The position numbers and the translations under genes are program-made. From Halochromatium roseum (GTDB lineage Bacteria; Pseudomonadota; Gammaproteobacteria; Chromatiales; Chromatiaceae): a stretch of 34,442 bases of DNA. Location: the NCBI RefSeq assembly GCF_016653315.1, contig NZ_NHSH01000085.1, positions 1 to 34,442 of the forward strand, in the 5' to 3' direction. The notes beneath the pieces were generated by a model. The model was not told where the DNA came from. It ran no database searches and saw only the letters and a program-made list of their open reading frames with translations. Of this stretch, positions 1 to 7,101 are shown one piece after another (position 1 is the stretch's first letter; every line of letters starts with the position of its first letter).

Positions 1-195
1 AGCAAGTGACTGGTAAGGCCAATACACAAAAAATTGAACGCAAGCATCTTACGCTCAGAACACGTATTAAACGCCTGGCACGGAAAACCATCTGTTTTTC
101 CAAACTCGACGTCATGCACGATACTGTTATTGGGCTTTTTATCAATCGATATGAGTTCGGGCTTGCCGTGTGAGAAACACATGTAGAGCACTACC
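1..195 (+). mobile_element. Right end of an IS1-family insertion sequence (partial)
   Basis: The segment holds the 3' end of an IS1-type transposase followed by a probable terminal inverted repeat. Read on the minus strand from position 195, the end begins GGTAGTGCTCTACATG, which resembles the GGTAATGCTGCCAA start of classical IS1 ends. The transposase stop codon is about 22 nt from this end, as is usual for IS1. The left end and any target duplication copy lie outside the window. The bases just outside (from 196) belong to a helix-turn-helix reading frame, so the element appears to sit inside that gene. The exact boundary may be off by one or two bases. Confidence 0.72.
3..173 (+). CDS. IS1-family transposase (InsB-like), C-terminal fragment
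   Basis: The frame is open from the left edge and ends at TGA 171-173, giving 56 residues. They contain the typical IS1 C-terminal run: QKIERKHLTLRTRIKRLARK, then TICFSK, then MHDTVIGLFINRYEF. In E. coli InsB the matching region reads QRIERHNLNLR...[23 protein letters not shown]. The visible part covers the end of the DDE catalytic domain; the catalytic acids lie upstream and cannot be checked here. Whether the upstream part is intact, or made by programmed frameshifting as in classical IS1, cannot be judged from this window. Confidence 0.85.
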   Translation, partial: QVTGKANTQKIERKHLTLRTRIKRLARKTICFSKLDVMHDTVIGLFINRYEFGLAV

Positions 196-502
196 CGGCG
201 TCGACATTGCTCACGAACTCGGCATCAGGCCGGAAACGGTTTCACGCTGGCGAAAGCTCCCGCAGTGGCAGGCGGCGCTTGAGGCCATCACCAGTGAGGT
301 CCGCGGCGAGCTACAGGCCAGTCTTTACGAGCTGGCAGGCAAGGCGCTTGCCGAGCTAGAGGCGCTTGTCGAGTATCGGCATAGTCCAGCCATCAGGCTT
401 CGCGCATCGGTTGCGTTGCTGCAGATGGCAGGCGTCGGCAAAGCTCAGGTGCACTCAGGGTCCGGGTCTGGCCGATTCGGCGCTGCAGCGGCAGGCGACT
501 AG
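170..502 (+). pseudogene. Helix-turn-helix protein with 5' end replaced by the IS1 end (phage small-terminase-like)
   Basis: A GTG at 170 overlaps the transposase stop and opens a 110-residue frame, but its first nine or so codons lie within the IS1 end. The native sequence begins near 196 with VDIAHELGIRPETVSRWRK, a clear helix-turn-helix of the kind found in phage small terminase subunits and related DNA-binding proteins. An alpha-helical, Ala/Glu/Leu-rich segment follows, then a Gly/Ser-rich tail. Normal relatives have residues before the first HTH helix, so the N-terminus is missing. The frame could be expressed as a fusion from the IS end, but a beheaded remnant is more likely. Assignment to the terminase family is tentative; HTH content is the firm part. 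Confidence 0.5.
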
Positions 503-618
503 GCGCTCGGCAATGCGTCAGACTGACGAAATGGGCCGCCTAGCAAAATCCGATTTGTGGGTATCGGCCTAACCTGAAACGGCAAGTATCAGACTTTGAA
601 AGACTTTTTCGGCATGGT

Positions 619-708
619 TGGCGGAGAGGGTGGGATTCGAACCCACGGACGGGATCAACCGTCGCCGGTTTTCAAGACCGGTGCATTCAACCGCTCTGCC
701 ACCTCTCC
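619..708 (-). tRNA. tRNA-Ser (anticodon UGA)
   Basis: On the minus strand the acceptor arm GGAGAGG pairs with CCTCTCC, followed by discriminator G and an encoded CCA (619-621). The anticodon loop reads CTTGAAA within a CCGGT/ACCGG-type stem, giving anticodon TGA. A long variable arm between the anticodon stem and the T-arm (GGTTCGAATCC) is the hallmark of class II tRNA-Ser. The length of 90 nt with CCA fits. The 3' end faces the IS1/HTH remnants at the left edge; tRNA 3' ends are common integration sites, but no duplicated tRNA end is visible within the window. Confidence 0.97.
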
Positions 709-1064
709 TGAACAGGGTTGCTGAGCGAGTACGATCAAGCGAGTGATATAGGATACCTCAACAACGGGCCATTATGCGATAGATGATAATGCTCGCTTAA
801 GCCAAGGACATCGATATCAGGCGCTGACCAACCAGCAAGGCCACTTGTTTCCGTCGGCAAAGACCGCAAAACATACACAGCTATCGGCCTCTCAAGGATG
901 CAAGAATGACCCCATTGTCGGTATGCTTACATCCTAAGTGATCCTGTCAGAAACCTTTGGGCCTGACGACAGGTCTCCGGGTTCGCGAAACGATCACTCA
1001 ACCATCCAGTCTGACAGCGTCAAGTCTGTACAGAGTATTTGTCCTAGACGGAGACATCACCACT
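709..1064. other. Non-coding gap between tRNA-Ser and the YccA-like gene
   Basis: These 356 nt hold no convincing gene. They should carry the tRNA promoter (minus strand) and the promoter of the BI-1/YccA-like gene (plus strand). A TATCCTATAT stretch on the minus strand (about 747-756) is AT-rich enough for a -10 box but lacks a good -35. An imperfect inverted repeat lies at 943-973 (CCTGTC ... GACAGG, with GTCAG/CTGAC as alternative inner pairing), about 100 nt upstream of the start codon. Its role is unknown. Confidence 0.4.
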
Positions 1065-1754
1065 ATGGCTAACCCCAAATCCTTCCTGTCGAAACAGCAA
1101 GAGATTCCGGCAGCGCGCGCCGGCTCGGTGCTCGAGACCAACAAGGTCCTGAAGAACACCTACCTGCTGCTCGCCGCAACCCTCGGCTTCAGCGCCTTCA
1201 CCGCCATGCTGTCGATGGCGCTCGCCATGCCGTCCTGGGTCTACCTGGTCTCGGTGATCGGCGCCATGTTGCTTGGCATGTTCGTGCTGCCTCGCGCCGC
1301 CCAGTCAGCCAGCGGCGTCGGCGTCATCTTCCTGATCACTGGCATGCTCGGCTTTGGGCTCGGATCGATCCTGAGCATGTACATGGCACTGCCGAACGGC
1401 CCCAGCATCATCGCTACTGCCTTCGGCGGCACCGCTGTGATCTTCCTCGGCCTGTCCGGCTATGCGCTCACCAGCAAGCGTGACTTCAGCTTCCTCGGCG
1501 GCTTCCTCTTCGCCGGCATGATGGTCGCCGTCGTCGCCATGATCGCCAATATCTTCCTCAACATGCCAGCCCTAGCGCTGGCCGTGTCAGCGGCGATCAT
1601 CCTGCTGATGAGCGGCTTTATCCTCTTTGATACCAGCCGGATCAAGAGCGGTGCCGAGACCAACTACATCATGGCGACCTACGGCATCTACCTCGCCATC
1701 TTCAACATCTTCATCAGCCTGCTCCAGATCCTGGGCATCATGGGCGATGACTAA
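1065..1754 (+). CDS. Bax inhibitor-1/YccA family integral membrane protein
   Basis: A 229-residue polytopic membrane protein of the BI-1/YccA (UPF0005) family. In E. coli YccA modulates the FtsH protease; other members are proton-sensitive calcium leak channels. The function here is inferred from family only. Visible signatures are LETNKVLKNTYLLLA before the first membrane helix, about seven hydrophobic segments, and the family C-terminal motif ILFDTSRIKSGAETNYI followed by IYLAIFNIFISLLQILG. The ATG at 1065 was chosen because the family starts shortly before the LETNKVL segment and a GGAG lies at 1050-1053; the frame stays open upstream to 957 but that part is unlike the family. A strong terminator follows at 1804-1826, so the gene is probably monocistronic. 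Confidence 0.88.
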   Translation: MANPKSFLSKQQEIPAARAGSVLETNKVLKNTYLLLAATLGFSAFTAMLSMALAMPSWVYLVSVIGAMLLGMFVLPRAAQSASGVGVIFLITGMLGFGLGSILSMYMALPNGPSIIATAFGGTAVIFLGLSGYALTSKRDFSFLGGFLFAGMMVAVVAMIANIFLNMPALALAVSAAIILLMSGFILFDTSRIKSGAETNYIMATYGIYLAIFNIFISLLQILGIMGDD

Positions 1755-1803
1755 CTCACGATGGCGTCAATCTAATCATTGGTAGCCAGTGTGGCGAACA
1801 GGA

Positions 1804-1826
1804 CCCCGGCTCCGGCCGGGGTTTTT
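1804..1826 (+). terminator. Rho-independent terminator after the YccA-like gene
   Basis: A perfect 7-bp stem CCCCGGC/GCCGGGG with loop TCCG is followed directly by TTTTT. It lies about 50 nt downstream of the YccA-like stop codon. Confidence 0.85.
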
Positions 1827-1907
1827 GTTGGCAAGCGCTCACAAAGACACCTAGCGCGTCGCCACACCCGAACGACGAAACACTCGCTCCAAGGTAACGG
1901 AGGCCCC

Positions 1908-2093
1908 ATGGAACTCTTCCTCAAGATCGCCGCCGCCGGCGTCATGATCATGATGCTGTTCTTCCTCTGGCCTGCCTACAAGGCCTGGCAGGAGAACGGA
2001 CCCAAGGCTGAAAAGGGCGACTGGCAAGCGGCAATCCTACCGCTCGCCGCCGTGGTCGGTCTCGTCATCGTGCTGATCATGCTCGTGCGCTGA
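1908..2093 (+). CDS. Small two-helix membrane protein, function unknown
   Basis: A 61-residue protein that I cannot assign to a named family. It starts at an ATG preceded by AAGGTAACGGAGG (GGAGG at 1899-1903, 4 nt before the start), one of the strongest ribosome-binding sites in the window. Residues 1-21 form a hydrophobic helix (ELFLKIAAAGVMIMMLFFLW). A short polar loop follows (YKAWQENGPKAEKGDW), then a second helix (ILPLAAVVGLVIVLIMLVR). The layout suggests a hairpin with both ends on the same side of the membrane and a charged loop on the other. The frame is open upstream to 1779 but that part overlaps the terminator of the previous gene. The strong RBS and clean topology argue for a real gene. 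Confidence 0.68.
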   Translation: MELFLKIAAAGVMIMMLFFLWPAYKAWQENGPKAEKGDWQAAILPLAAVVGLVIVLIMLVR

Positions 2094-2333
2094 AGCCCGA
2101 CAGCGATAACGCCCGCATGACAACTGCAAAGCCAAAGACAGGCTCATGGGCAAAACCGACAACGACAAGGCCAGCGGTGTCGGAATCGGGTGGCGACCGG
2201 CGGGGGCGTCGATCGCCCGGACGGCGATCGTCGAGCCTCCAAGGACGGATTCACGGCGTCCCCCGTCGGGCGCTACCCGGTACCGGCACGAGCGACTCGA
2301 CCTGCACCAGGCACCCGAGCCCTCAGCAACCCG

Positions 2334-4751
2334 TCACCGCCGACGAGCCTTGGCAAAGGCATCCGCCATCGCCCCGCTAGCCCCTGCGGCCTCCTCGCGC
2401 CCGGACTTCGGCCCCGAGCCGGAGCGACCATCACCGCTAGCACCAGCACCAGGACGACCAACCCTGACCCCAGCCCCACCACGCCGATCAGCCCCAGCAG
2501 CACCCCGCTGGCCAACGCCGGAGTCCGAACGCCGGGCACCGGCATCAGGACGCCTCCTTCCAGCACCGCCCTCGCCCTCACCCTCTGGGGCATCCCCCAG
2601 ACGCATACTCAGCGACACCCGCTTGCGCGGCAGATCCACCTCCAACACCTTCACCTTCACCAACTGCCCGGTGCTCACCACCTCATAAGGGTCCTTCACA
2701 AAGCGCTCTGCTAAGCGCGAGATATGCACCAGCCCATCCTGATGCACCCCAATATCGACAAAGGCACCGAAATTGGTCACGTTGGTCACCGTGCCCTCCA
2801 ACACCATCCCCGGGCGCAGATCCGACAGCGTCTCAACCCCCTCCATAAAGCTCGCCGCCTTGAACTCCGGACGCGGATCACGCCCCGGCTTTTCCAACTC
2901 AGCGATGATGTCGCGCACCGTCGGCTCGCCAAAACGCTCATCGGCAAACCGCGCCGGCTGCAGCCCGCTCAAGATCGCGCGATCACCGATCAAGGCCCGA
3001 ATATCCCGCCCAACCTCGTTGAGAATCCGCCGCACCACCGGATAGGCCTCCGGATGCACCGCCGAGCCATCCAGCGGCTCATCGCCATCGCTGATGCGCA
3101 AAAAGCCCGCGCATTGCTGGAAGGTCTTCTCGCCCAGGCGCGGCACCTGCTTCAACTGCGCACGACTACGAAAGGCCCCCTGCTCCTCGCGGAAACGCAC
3201 GACGTTCTCTGCCAGCGTTTGCGTCAGACCCGAGACCTGTGTCAACAAGGGCGCCGAGGCCGTGTTCAGATCCACGCCGACCGCGTTCACGCAATCCTCA
3301 ACCACGGCATCGAGGGTACGTGCCAGCCCGGACTGATTCACATCGTGCTGATATTGGCCGACGCCGATCGCCTTCGGCTCGATCTTCACCAATTCGGCGA
3401 GCGGGTCCTGCAGCCGGCGCGCGATCGACACCGCCCCGCGCAGAGACACATCCAGCTCTGGCAGCTCACGCGACGCATACTCAGACGCCGAATAGACCGA
3501 GGCGCCCGCCTCGCTCACCACCAGCGACTGCAGACCCAGCTCTGGATGGCGGCGGATCAGCTCCCGCGCCAGCTTATCGGTCTCGCGCGAGGCGGTGCCG
3601 TTGCCGATACTGATCAGCTTGACAGCGTGAGTAGCAGCGAGCTTCGCCAGTGCTGCGATCGATGCATCCCATTGATTCTTAGGCACATGCGGATACAGCG
3701 TCGCGGTATCGACGACACGTCCGGTTGCATCCACCACCGCTACCTTCACCCCAGTGCGTAACCCCGGATCGAGCCCGATGGTCGGTAAGCGGCCGGCTGG
3801 TGCGGCCAGCAACAACGCCTTCAAATTCTTGGCGAAGACGCGGATCGCCTCACTCTCGGCAGCCTCCAGCAAACGCTGCTTGAGATCCAGGTCTAAACGC
3901 GTCATCAGCTTGATCCGCCAGGTCTTGCGGACCGTCTCGATCAGCCAGGCATCCGCTGGCAGACCCTGATCGTGAATACCGAAGTGCTGGGCGATGCGAC
4001 CACGGAAGGCCGCATCCGGGTCCTCGCCCTCACCGGCTAACAGCTCCAGCGCCAAGATGCCTTGGTTACGGCCGCGAAACAGCGCCAGCGCGCGATGCGA
4101 CGGCACCTTGGCGATCGGCTCGGCGTAGTCGAAGTAATCGGAGAACTTGGCACCCTCCGTCTCCTTGCCGGCAATCACCCGTGACACCAGGATGCCAAGC
4201 TCCCAGAGCCGCTCGCGCAACTGACCGGCCAGCGCTGCATCCTCGGCAAAGCGCTCCATCAGGATCTGGCGCGCCCCTTCAAGTGCTGCGCCGACATCGG
4301 CAACCCCCTTGCCCACATCGACATAGGCCGCAGCCTGCTGTTCTGGGCCTTGCGTCCGGTCCGCGAGCAGCGCATCCGCCAGCGGCTCCAGGCCAGCCTC
4401 GCGCGCGATCTGCGCCTTGGTTCGGCGCTTCGGCTTGAACGGCAGATACAGATCCTCGAGTCGCTGCTTGGTCTCGGCGGCTTCGAGATCGGCGCGCAGT
4501 TCATCGCTCAGCTTGCCCTGCTCGTCGATGCTGGCGAGCACGGCTGCGCGGCGCTCCTCGAGCTCGCGCAGATAGACCAAACGCTGCGCCAGGTGGCGCA
4601 ATTGAATATCGTCGAGTCCGCCAGTGGCCTCCTTCCGATAACGCGCGATGAATGGCACCGTGGCACCATCATCGAGCAGATCGACGGCCGCCTGTACCTG
4701 CCGCGCATGACAGCCAAGCTCTTGCGAAATAACGGGGATAATCGCGCCCAT
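2334..4751 (-). CDS. tex: Tex family RNA-binding transcription accessory protein
   Basis: An 805-residue Tex homologue, a cytoplasmic nucleic-acid-binding protein thought to act with RNA polymerase. The N-terminal Tex domain is plain ([35 protein letters not shown]). A YqgF/RNase H-like domain starts near residue 320 ([18 protein letters not shown]). Paired helix-hairpin-helix segments follow ([38 protein letters not shown]). The S1 RNA-binding domain lies near 645-720 ([40 protein letters not shown]). The last 85 residues or so form a low-complexity Gly/Arg/Ala-rich tail, which explains the length above the usual 770-780. The tail's GC-rich DNA also creates open antisense frames, which I do not accept as genes. 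It has no close co-directional partner. Confidence 0.95.
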   Translation of the reverse strand: MGAIIPVISQELGCHARQVQAAVDLLDDGATVPFIARYRKEATGGLDDIQLRHLAQRLVYLRELEERRAAVLASIDEQGKLSDELRADLEAAETKQRLEDLYLPFKPKRRTKAQIAREAGLEPLADALLADRTQGPEQQAAAYVDVGKGVADVGAALEGARQILMERFAEDAALAGQLRERLWELGILVSRVIAGKETEGAKFSDYFDYAEPIAKVPSHRALALFRGRNQGILALELLAGEGEDPDAAFRGRIAQHFGIHDQGLPADAWLIETVRKTWRIKLMTRLDLDLKQRLLEAAESEAIRVFAKNLKALLLAAPAGRLPTIGLDPGLRTGVKVAVVDATGRVVDTATLYPHVPKNQWDASIAALAKLAATHAVKLISIGNGTASRETDKLARELIRRHPELGLQSLVVSEAGASVYSASEYASRELPELDVSLRGAVSIARRLQDPLAELVKIEPKAIGVGQYQHDVNQSGLARTLDAVVEDCVNAVGVDLNTASAPLLTQVSGLTQTLAENVVRFREEQGAFRSRAQLKQVPRLGEKTFQQCAGFLRISDGDEPLDGSAVHPEAYPVVRRILNEVGRDIRALIGDRAILSGLQPARFADERFGEPTVRDIIAELEKPGRDPRPEFKAASFMEGVETLSDLRPGMVLEGTVTNVTNFGAFVDIGVHQDGLVHISRLAERFVKDPYEVVSTGQLVKVKVLEVDLPRKRVSLSMRLGDAPEGEGEGGAGRRRPDAGARRSDSGVGQRGAAGADRRGGAGVRVGRPGAGASGDGRSGSGPKSGREEAAGASGAMADAFAKARRR

Positions 4752-4886
4752 GACTCTGTGTCAGGTCTCCATTGATGCCAACAAGGGCGCGTATTGTAGA
4801 CAAAAGCCGCGCTCAATCTTCGTTTGCGGGTTTGGGATCTGTCTGGGATCGGCATAAAGATCCAGACATCTGGATAGATGCAGACG

Positions 4887-5906
4887 TCAAGACGCACAAC
4901 GGCAATGGTCAGGTCCACACCCACTCAATGCGGAAACCGGCTGCAGCCAAGGCCTTACCGACGGATTGATTCGCAGCGCCAGCAGCAGCGCGAGACGCGC
5001 ACTCGCGCCCAACGCTCGCCATGCGAGCCCGAGCTGAGCCGCCGCAAGCGCAGACCCTACCAGCGCTGCATGTTCAAAACCGCCGAGGCAGCGCAGTGCT
5101 GAGTAAGGATCAGCCAGCGTAGCAGCATGACGCCTGAGAAGACGATAGGCATCGACGTCCACAGCGTCGCACCAGCTGCACTGGGTGCAGGCTACCTCGG
5201 CCTGCGCTAGCGGCCTAAGGTCGAGCGCATCCGACATGAAGAAAACGTCGCCATTTGACTGCGGGCTCGCCTCAGCACAAGCCACAGAAGCAGGCGCCAG
5301 TAGCTGCCGCCAGGCCTGGTTGGTCGTTGCCGCACCGATCCCATGCCCCTGAGCCCAGATCAAAGCCACGCCATCGAGCTTGGCGCGCTCTACGGCGTGA
5401 CGCCCAGCACTCAGCGCCAAGTCCAACTGGTGGCCATCCATCGCCGCACCGAGGCGACTATCGGCCGTGCCAAGTCCCAGATCGAAGCGTTGAACCCAAG
5501 GACCGGCCGCAGCAGGATCATGGCGGCCGAGGTCGATCCTCACCTCGTTCACCCAATCAACTCGGTCCTCGGCTCGCAGCTCGCGCTCGGCAGCCATCTC
5601 GATATCGTCATGCGCACTGAATCCGGGACATGGAGCGTTGCCGGCCCATGGCCATTGCTCGGCTCCTGTCGCTCGGCAATCAGCTCGAACAACATGTTCT
5701 TCTCGCCGCGCCAGGCCAGTTCGAATCGCTGAGCCAACAGGTCTGGCGAAGTAGCCAGATCCAATGCGGGGCAACAATCCCGCGACACCATGATCGGCGG
5801 TCATCGTCAGCAGCCGGCCGCGCCCCGCCCGCTCCTGGACGGCAAGCCCCAGATCAGGTGCTGCAGGTACCGAAAGCCATTGCGGCCAATCGGCGTCAGC
5901 CAGCAT
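4887..5906 (-). pseudogene. CobT-like phosphoribosyltransferase relative, apparently frameshifted and C-terminally short
   Basis: CobT (nicotinate-nucleotide:5,6-dimethylbenzimidazole phosphoribosyltransferase) makes the lower ligand of cobalamin. Family-like segments are TMTADHGVA near the N-terminus, LGTADSRLGAAMDGHQLDLA, then WAQGHGIGAATTNQAW (compare GELGMANTTPAAA), and DPYSALRCLGGFEHAALVG followed by INPSVRPWLQP (compare MSPAIKPYLIP). Between about 5770 and 5600 the open frame loses family likeness and has low GC at third positions. The neighbouring frame over the same bases reads LATSPDLLAQRFELAWRG and has about 70% GC3, so two compensating frameshifts are likely. The protein stops about 60-80 residues before the usual CobT end, where the catalytic glutamate lies. 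A GTG near 5946 in another frame could be the original start. Alternatives: sequencing indels, or a divergent non-catalytic paralogue. Confidence 0.55.
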
Positions 5907-6249
5907 TGGCGGTCAGCCATTGCTCGATGCCAAGGCGCCCCCACTGAAACACGAGCGATCCAAATAAACCGCGCTCGCAAGGACACCCCAGGGCTTGGCG
6001 GCCAGCGCGGTTGCGGGACCGGAGGCTGCGGCATCGCAACCGCGCCGGCGGATAATGGCAGCGGAAACGCCAAGCAGACCTTAGCCGACAATCTGGCATA
6101 CCATATCGCAAACCATGTGACATACCATCTGGCAAACCATACGGCACGCCAAAAGCCGCGCAATAAGACACAGCATACGGCCTTGCATTCGGGCCATAGC
6201 GGCGAAGACCAGCATCCGCCCATTTCCGAACATGACGGAGCTTGCAATC
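5907..6249. other. Non-coding gap between the CobT-like gene and the SDR gene
   Basis: This 343-nt divergent spacer holds no gene I can support. It probably contains promoters for both flanking genes. The part near 5900-5946 may be the displaced N-terminal coding part of the CobT-like gene (minus strand, GRLGIEQWLTANAG in a different frame). A short imperfect direct repeat lies at 6098-6141. Confidence 0.4.
6098..6141. repeat. Imperfect 23-bp-period tandem repeat
   Basis: Two copies of a unit CATACCATMTSGCAAACCAT start at 6098 and 6121 and differ at only a few positions. A third, partial CTGGCATACCAT overlaps the first copy. The position, about 110-150 nt upstream of the SDR start, would suit regulator binding, but no known site matches. 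Confidence 0.5.
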
Positions 6250-7101
6250 ATGGACCATCAACGTAGCATCCTCATCACAGGCTGTTCGAGTGGCATCGGC
6301 CTCACCTGCGCAAAGGGGTTGGCGAGACGTGGCTGGCGGGTGATCGCATCCGCCCGTCAAGCGGCCGATGTCGAACGACTGCGGACCGAGGAGGGCTTGA
6401 CCGCCGTCCGGCTCGACCTGAGCAACCCCGATAGCATCGCTGCCGGGCTGCAAGAGGCCTTGGCGCTGACCGATCAGCGCCTGGATGCGCTGTTCAACAA
6501 CGGCGCCTATGGTCAGCCCGGCGCGGTCGAGGATCTCACTCCCGAGACACTGCGGGCGCAGTTCGAGACCAATCTGTTCGGTTGGCACGACCTGACCCGG
6601 CGCGTGATCCCATTGATGCGCGCCCAAGGCCAAGGACGTATCGTGCAGAACAGCTCGGTGCTTGGCTTTGCGGCGCTGCCGTTTCGCGGTGCCTATGTCG
6701 CTAGCAAGTTTGCGCTCGAGGGTCTCACCGACACCTTGCGCTTGGAACTGCGCGGCAGCGGCATTGAGGTGGTGCTGATCGAGCCCGGCCCGATCCTGAG
6801 CCGCTTTCGCGATAACGCCTTTAGCGCCTACCAGCGCCATATCGATGCCAGCAGCAGCCAACACCGAGAGACCTATCGGCTGATGGAAGAGCGGCTGCGC
6901 AAGGAGGGTGCTGCGCAGCCTTTCACCCTGCCGCCCGAGGCGGTGCTGCGCAAGTTGTTGCATGCGCTCGAGAGCCCACGCCCGAAACCGCGCTATTACG
7001 TGACCTTTCCCACCCATCTGCTGGGCACGCTGCGCCGCTTGCTGCCAAGCCGCGCGATGGACTGGGTCCTGCGGCAGGCTTCGCGCGGCGGCCGCGGCTA
7101 G
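6250..7101 (+). CDS. Short-chain dehydrogenase/reductase (SDR), classical type
   Basis: An NAD(P)-dependent oxidoreductase of the classical SDR family. The Rossmann cofactor motif TGCSSGIG lies at the N-terminus. A basic residue ends the second strand (IASARQ), as is usual for NADPH users. The NNGAYG motif is a variant of NNAG. The catalytic set is visible as NSSVLG (Ser) and YVASKFALEG (Tyr-x-x-x-Lys), followed by IEPGPILSRF. It resembles the YbbO-like group; the substrate cannot be deduced. ATG 6250 is preferred over ATG 6232 because CGGAG (6235-6239) is about 10 nt before it and the protein then begins MDHQRSILITG. The stop shares CTAG with the stop of gshA. Confidence 0.88.
   Translation: MDHQRSILITGCSSGIGLTCAKGLARRGWRVIASARQAADVERLRTEEGLTAVRLDLSNPDSIAAGLQEALALTDQRLDALFNNGAYGQPGAVEDLTPETLRAQFETNLFGWHDLTRRVIPLMRAQGQGRIVQNSSVLGFAALPFRGAYVASKFALEGLTDTLRLELRGSGIEVVLIEPGPILSRFRDNAFSAYQRHIDASSSQHRETYRLMEERLRKEGAAQPFTLPPEAVLRKLLHALESPRPKPRYYVTFPTHLLGTLRRLLPSRAMDWVLRQASRGGRG

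Noticed and set aside
2146-2688. 180-codon open frame antisense to the end of tex, starting MGKTDNDKASG
   Set aside because: Most of it mirrors the GC-rich, Gly/Arg-coding tail of tex; the product is Pro/Ser/Arg low-complexity with no family likeness and no clear ribosome-binding site.
2724-3761. 345-codon open frame opposite tex
   Set aside because: It lies wholly over the well-conserved Tex catalytic core, and the translation is Arg/His/Gln-rich without motifs, a usual GC-rich antisense artefact.
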